Origin: Bog-159 sp963818855
GTDB lineage: Bacteria > Acidobacteriota > Terriglobia > Bryobacterales > Bryobacteraceae
DNA length: 64,000 nucleotides
Assembly (NCBI GenBank): GCA_963818855.1
Contig: CAWFUH010000018.1
Location: forward strand, 124,001-188,000
Direction: 5' to 3'
Under the pieces are notes generated by a model. It saw only the letters and a program-made list of their open reading frames with translations. It had not been told where the DNA came from and made no database searches. Below are positions 62,514 to 64,000 of the stretch, piece after piece (within the stretch, counting starts at the first letter, position 1; each line of letters starts with the position of its first letter). A program made the translations under genes and the position numbers.

Positions 62514-63737
62514 TCATTTCTGCGGCGCCCGGGCCTGCTCGTTGGCGCCCGATAACCGCTCCAATTCGGCCAGATCCCTCTTTATCCGCGCGGCATCCTC
62601 CGCGAACGGCGCCAGCGTCAGGTAGGCGCGCAGGTGCGCCGCCGCGGCGGCATAATCCTTCTTCCGCTGCAGGATCCTCGCCAGCACGCGTTCGAGCGCC
62701 GGATATTGGTGTGCCGTATCCAACTTCTCCCCGGCGCGCGCGCTCTTTTCCGCCGCATCGATTTGGCCCAGGTTCAGATTGGCTATGGCATCGTAGAGAT
62801 AGACAAGCGGGTAGTCCACCGCGTCCAGTCTGAGCAGGTCGCCGGCGATCCTGGCCAGGGCGGCCCAGTTTTCCGCCTTGGTCTCCAGTGCGGCCATGCT
62901 CAAATATGGGCTGATAAACTTGGCATCCGCGGCGATCGCGCCGGCGAAGGATTTGCGCGCCTGCGCTATGTCGGCGCCCTGCTGCTCGATCCGCCCCAGT
63001 TCGTACCACGCTGCCGCATACTTGGGATAAATGTCCACGGCCTTCTGGAGTTCCTTGGCGGCGTCCGCCGGTTTGTTCTTCTGCAAGTCTTCGAAGGCCT
63101 TGGCGTACGCCCGGCGGGCCTCCTTGGGAGCCTGAAGACTGGTCAGACTGATAGCCGCACCTTCCACGTTGGCCAAACGGTGCAACACGATAGTGCCGAC
63201 GTCCGGATCGTCGAGCAAACGCCGCGACCCCAGCGCGATGGTATCCGAGCGATAGCCCGCCAGCACCGCGCGCAGATCGCAGTTCGAAAGCTGCATGCCA
63301 ATTGTGGTGTTCTGCTGTGGCTGCTGTGGGCCCATCGCAGCCCGCCGGTCATCCGGGCTCGCGGTGGTCGGTGTACGGGACGAGTCTTCGCTGGCTTCCG
63401 GCGTGACTGTGGCTTTCTGGCCGATCTGAAAACTGAAATGCCCTTTTTGATCCGTGTAGCCTTCCGCCCGCGGCGCGCCGCTGCAGACGCGCTCAATGGT
63501 CACCGCACCCGGGGGCGGCGTGCCGTCGTCCAACAGGACCTTGCCGGTCAAATAAATACCATTCACCGATCCCGTTCCCCACGCCCTCGACATTATGGCG
63601 AAGGTCGGGGGTAGCTGACCTCGGCTCCCATTTCCCTCCGCCGCCGGCGGCGGCCCTTGCGCCCAAAAGCATTGGGAGGAAAAGGCGAGCGCCACCGTCA
63701 GTCCCGCAAAACCTCGCGTCCAGATGCTCGTCGGCAT
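62514..63737 (-). CDS. Secreted TPR protein with a carboxypeptidase-regulatory-like domain
   Basis: A 407-residue protein with a signal peptide (TVALAFSSQCFWAQ). Residues about 60-190 are of the carboxypeptidase-regulatory-like kind (YLTGKVLLDDGTPPPGAV). From about 205 on, TPR repeats are visible (EARRAYAKAFEDLQKNKPAD, AAWYELGRIEQQGADIAQAR, AYLTLAPFAEDA). Likely a periplasmic or surface scaffold; partner unknown. It diverges from the padR gene. Confidence 0.8.
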   Translation of the reverse strand: MPTSIWTRGFAGLTVALAFSSQCFWAQGPPPAAEGNGSRGQLPPTFAIMSRAWGTGSVNGIYLTGKVLLDDGTPPPGAVTIERVCSGAPRAEGYTDQKGHFSFQIGQKATVTPEASEDSSRTPTTASPDDRRAAMGPQQPQQNTTIGMQLSNCDLRAVLAGYRSDTIALGSRRLLDDPDVGTIVLHRLANVEGAAISLTSLQAPKEARRAYAKAFEDLQKNKPADAAKELQKAVDIYPKYAAAWYELGRIEQQGADIAQARKSFAGAIAADAKFISPYLSMAALETKAENWAALARIAGDLLRLDAVDYPLVYLYDAIANLNLGQIDAAEKSARAGEKLDTAHQYPALERVLARILQRKKDYAAAAAHLRAYLTLAPFAEDAARIKRDLAELERLSGANEQARAPQK

Positions 63738-63798
63738 CGAAGCACATCCTTCTCGTTAGTCATTATACTGCTCCCAGTGGGGCAGAACAGGACCCCAA

Positions 63799-63834
63799 GT
63801 AGACACTCTACACAAAAGCTGGTAGAATGTCTAC
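63799..63834 (+). promoter_or_regulatory. Two palindromic GTAGA-N3-TCTAC operator sites before padR
   Basis: Perfect palindromes GTAGACACTCTAC (63799-63811) and GTAGAATGTCTAC (63822-63834) lie 23 bases apart, centre to centre, in the last 40 bases before the padR ATG. Their spacing of about two helical turns fits two regulator dimers on one DNA face. They probably autoregulate the padR gene. Confidence 0.7.
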
Positions 63835-63837
63835 ACA

Positions 63838-64000
63838 ATGAATTGCGAAGAGCCCGCACGCGTGGATCTCCTGCAGGGCACGCTCGATCTGCTCATCCTG
63901 CGCACGCTGATGGCAGGGCCCAGCCATGGTCACGCGATTGCGAAACACATCCAGCGAACATCCGAAGACCTGCTACAGGTCGAGACGGGCTCGCTCTACC
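63838..64000 (+). CDS. PadR-family transcriptional regulator, 5' end only
   Basis: The first 54 codons of a PadR regulator, cut by the window end. DLLQGTLDLLILRTL and the following HGHAI are the start of the winged-helix domain typical of the family, and LLQVETGSLY continues it. Palindromic operator-like sites lie directly upstream. In this phylum padR genes often precede ADOP permease genes, which would be beyond the window. Confidence 0.88.
   Translation, partial: MNCEEPARVDLLQGTLDLLILRTLMAGPSHGHAIAKHIQRTSEDLLQVETGSLY

Overview
The window reads as a chromosomal segment of a soil acidobacterium close to Candidatus Solibacter / Bryobacteraceae. I infer this from lineage-typical families rather than any marker gene: a Solibacter-type C-terminal domain (TIGR03437-like) at 43.7-45.6 kb, a TIGR03435-like domain fused to a BlaR1-type peptidase at 48.1-50.0 kb, an acidobacterial duplicated orphan permease (ADOP) at 50.0-52.5 kb, a GloVer-repeat/IPT protein at 60.7-62.4 kb, an HTH-TolB-like protein at 59.4-60.5 kb, and a dense set of short intergenic hairpin repeats. 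No rRNA, tRNA, CRISPR array or complete insertion sequence was recognised.

Layout. 0.3-7.9 kb: an OmpR-type two-component pair, an exported methyltransferase/hydrolase fusion, the tRNA methylthiotransferase MtaB, then a small stress-type group (PfpI/DJ-1, YciF-like) bracketed by two decayed genes (DoxX and a formate/nitrite transporter remnant). 7.9-22.2 kb (minus strand): a complete group 1h-like (high-affinity, atmospheric H2-oxidising type) [NiFe] hydrogenase operon, hhyS-hhyL, NifU-like, DUF5947-like, DUF6084-like, a conserved protein broken by one frameshift, a 103-aa protein, the maturation protease, a small membrane protein, YceI, hypC-hypD-hypE, a double-SIS protein, and hypF-hypA-hypB. 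22.5-25.8 kb (minus strand): a separate regulatory operon in which a second, orphan hydrogenase small subunit overlaps a PAS histidine kinase, followed by a NarL-type regulator. A 35-aa membrane peptide diverges from it. The second small subunit without a large subunit, tied to a kinase/regulator pair, is the most interesting system here: it looks like a candidate H2- or redox-sensing module for the neighbouring hydrogenase operon.

26.1-33.4 kb: polyprenyl-type glycosyltransferase and methyltransferase, GT39-like membrane protein, FAD protein, Maf, isochorismatase-like hydrolase and an F420/NADP-type oxidoreductase. 32.7-36.3 kb: a Reg_prop/Y_Y_Y sensor kinase and NarL regulator. 36.6-46.7 kb: Baeyer-Villiger-type monooxygenase, GH127-like hydrolase overlapping an M1 peptidase, Solibacter surface proteins and an ATP-dependent DNA ligase. 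46.8-58.7 kb: BlaI-BlaR1 pair with its operator, ADOP permease, pentapeptide protein, another NarL-type two-component pair, and a decaheme cytochrome plus outer-membrane barrel that together resemble a porin-cytochrome conduit. 58.7-64 kb: HAD protein, a frameshifted HTH-TolB protein, a GloVer/IPT surface protein, a TPR protein, and the 5' end of a padR gene with two palindromic operator-like sites.

Two interspersed hairpin families are visible. One (seven loci) is built from hairpins whose stems vary by compensatory changes while the TGGA loop stays constant; one copy lies inside a hydrogenase-operon coding frame. The other (three loci) uses TGAA and TAAA loops. Several otherwise intact genes carry single-base frame breaks, which may be real decay or residual sequence error.
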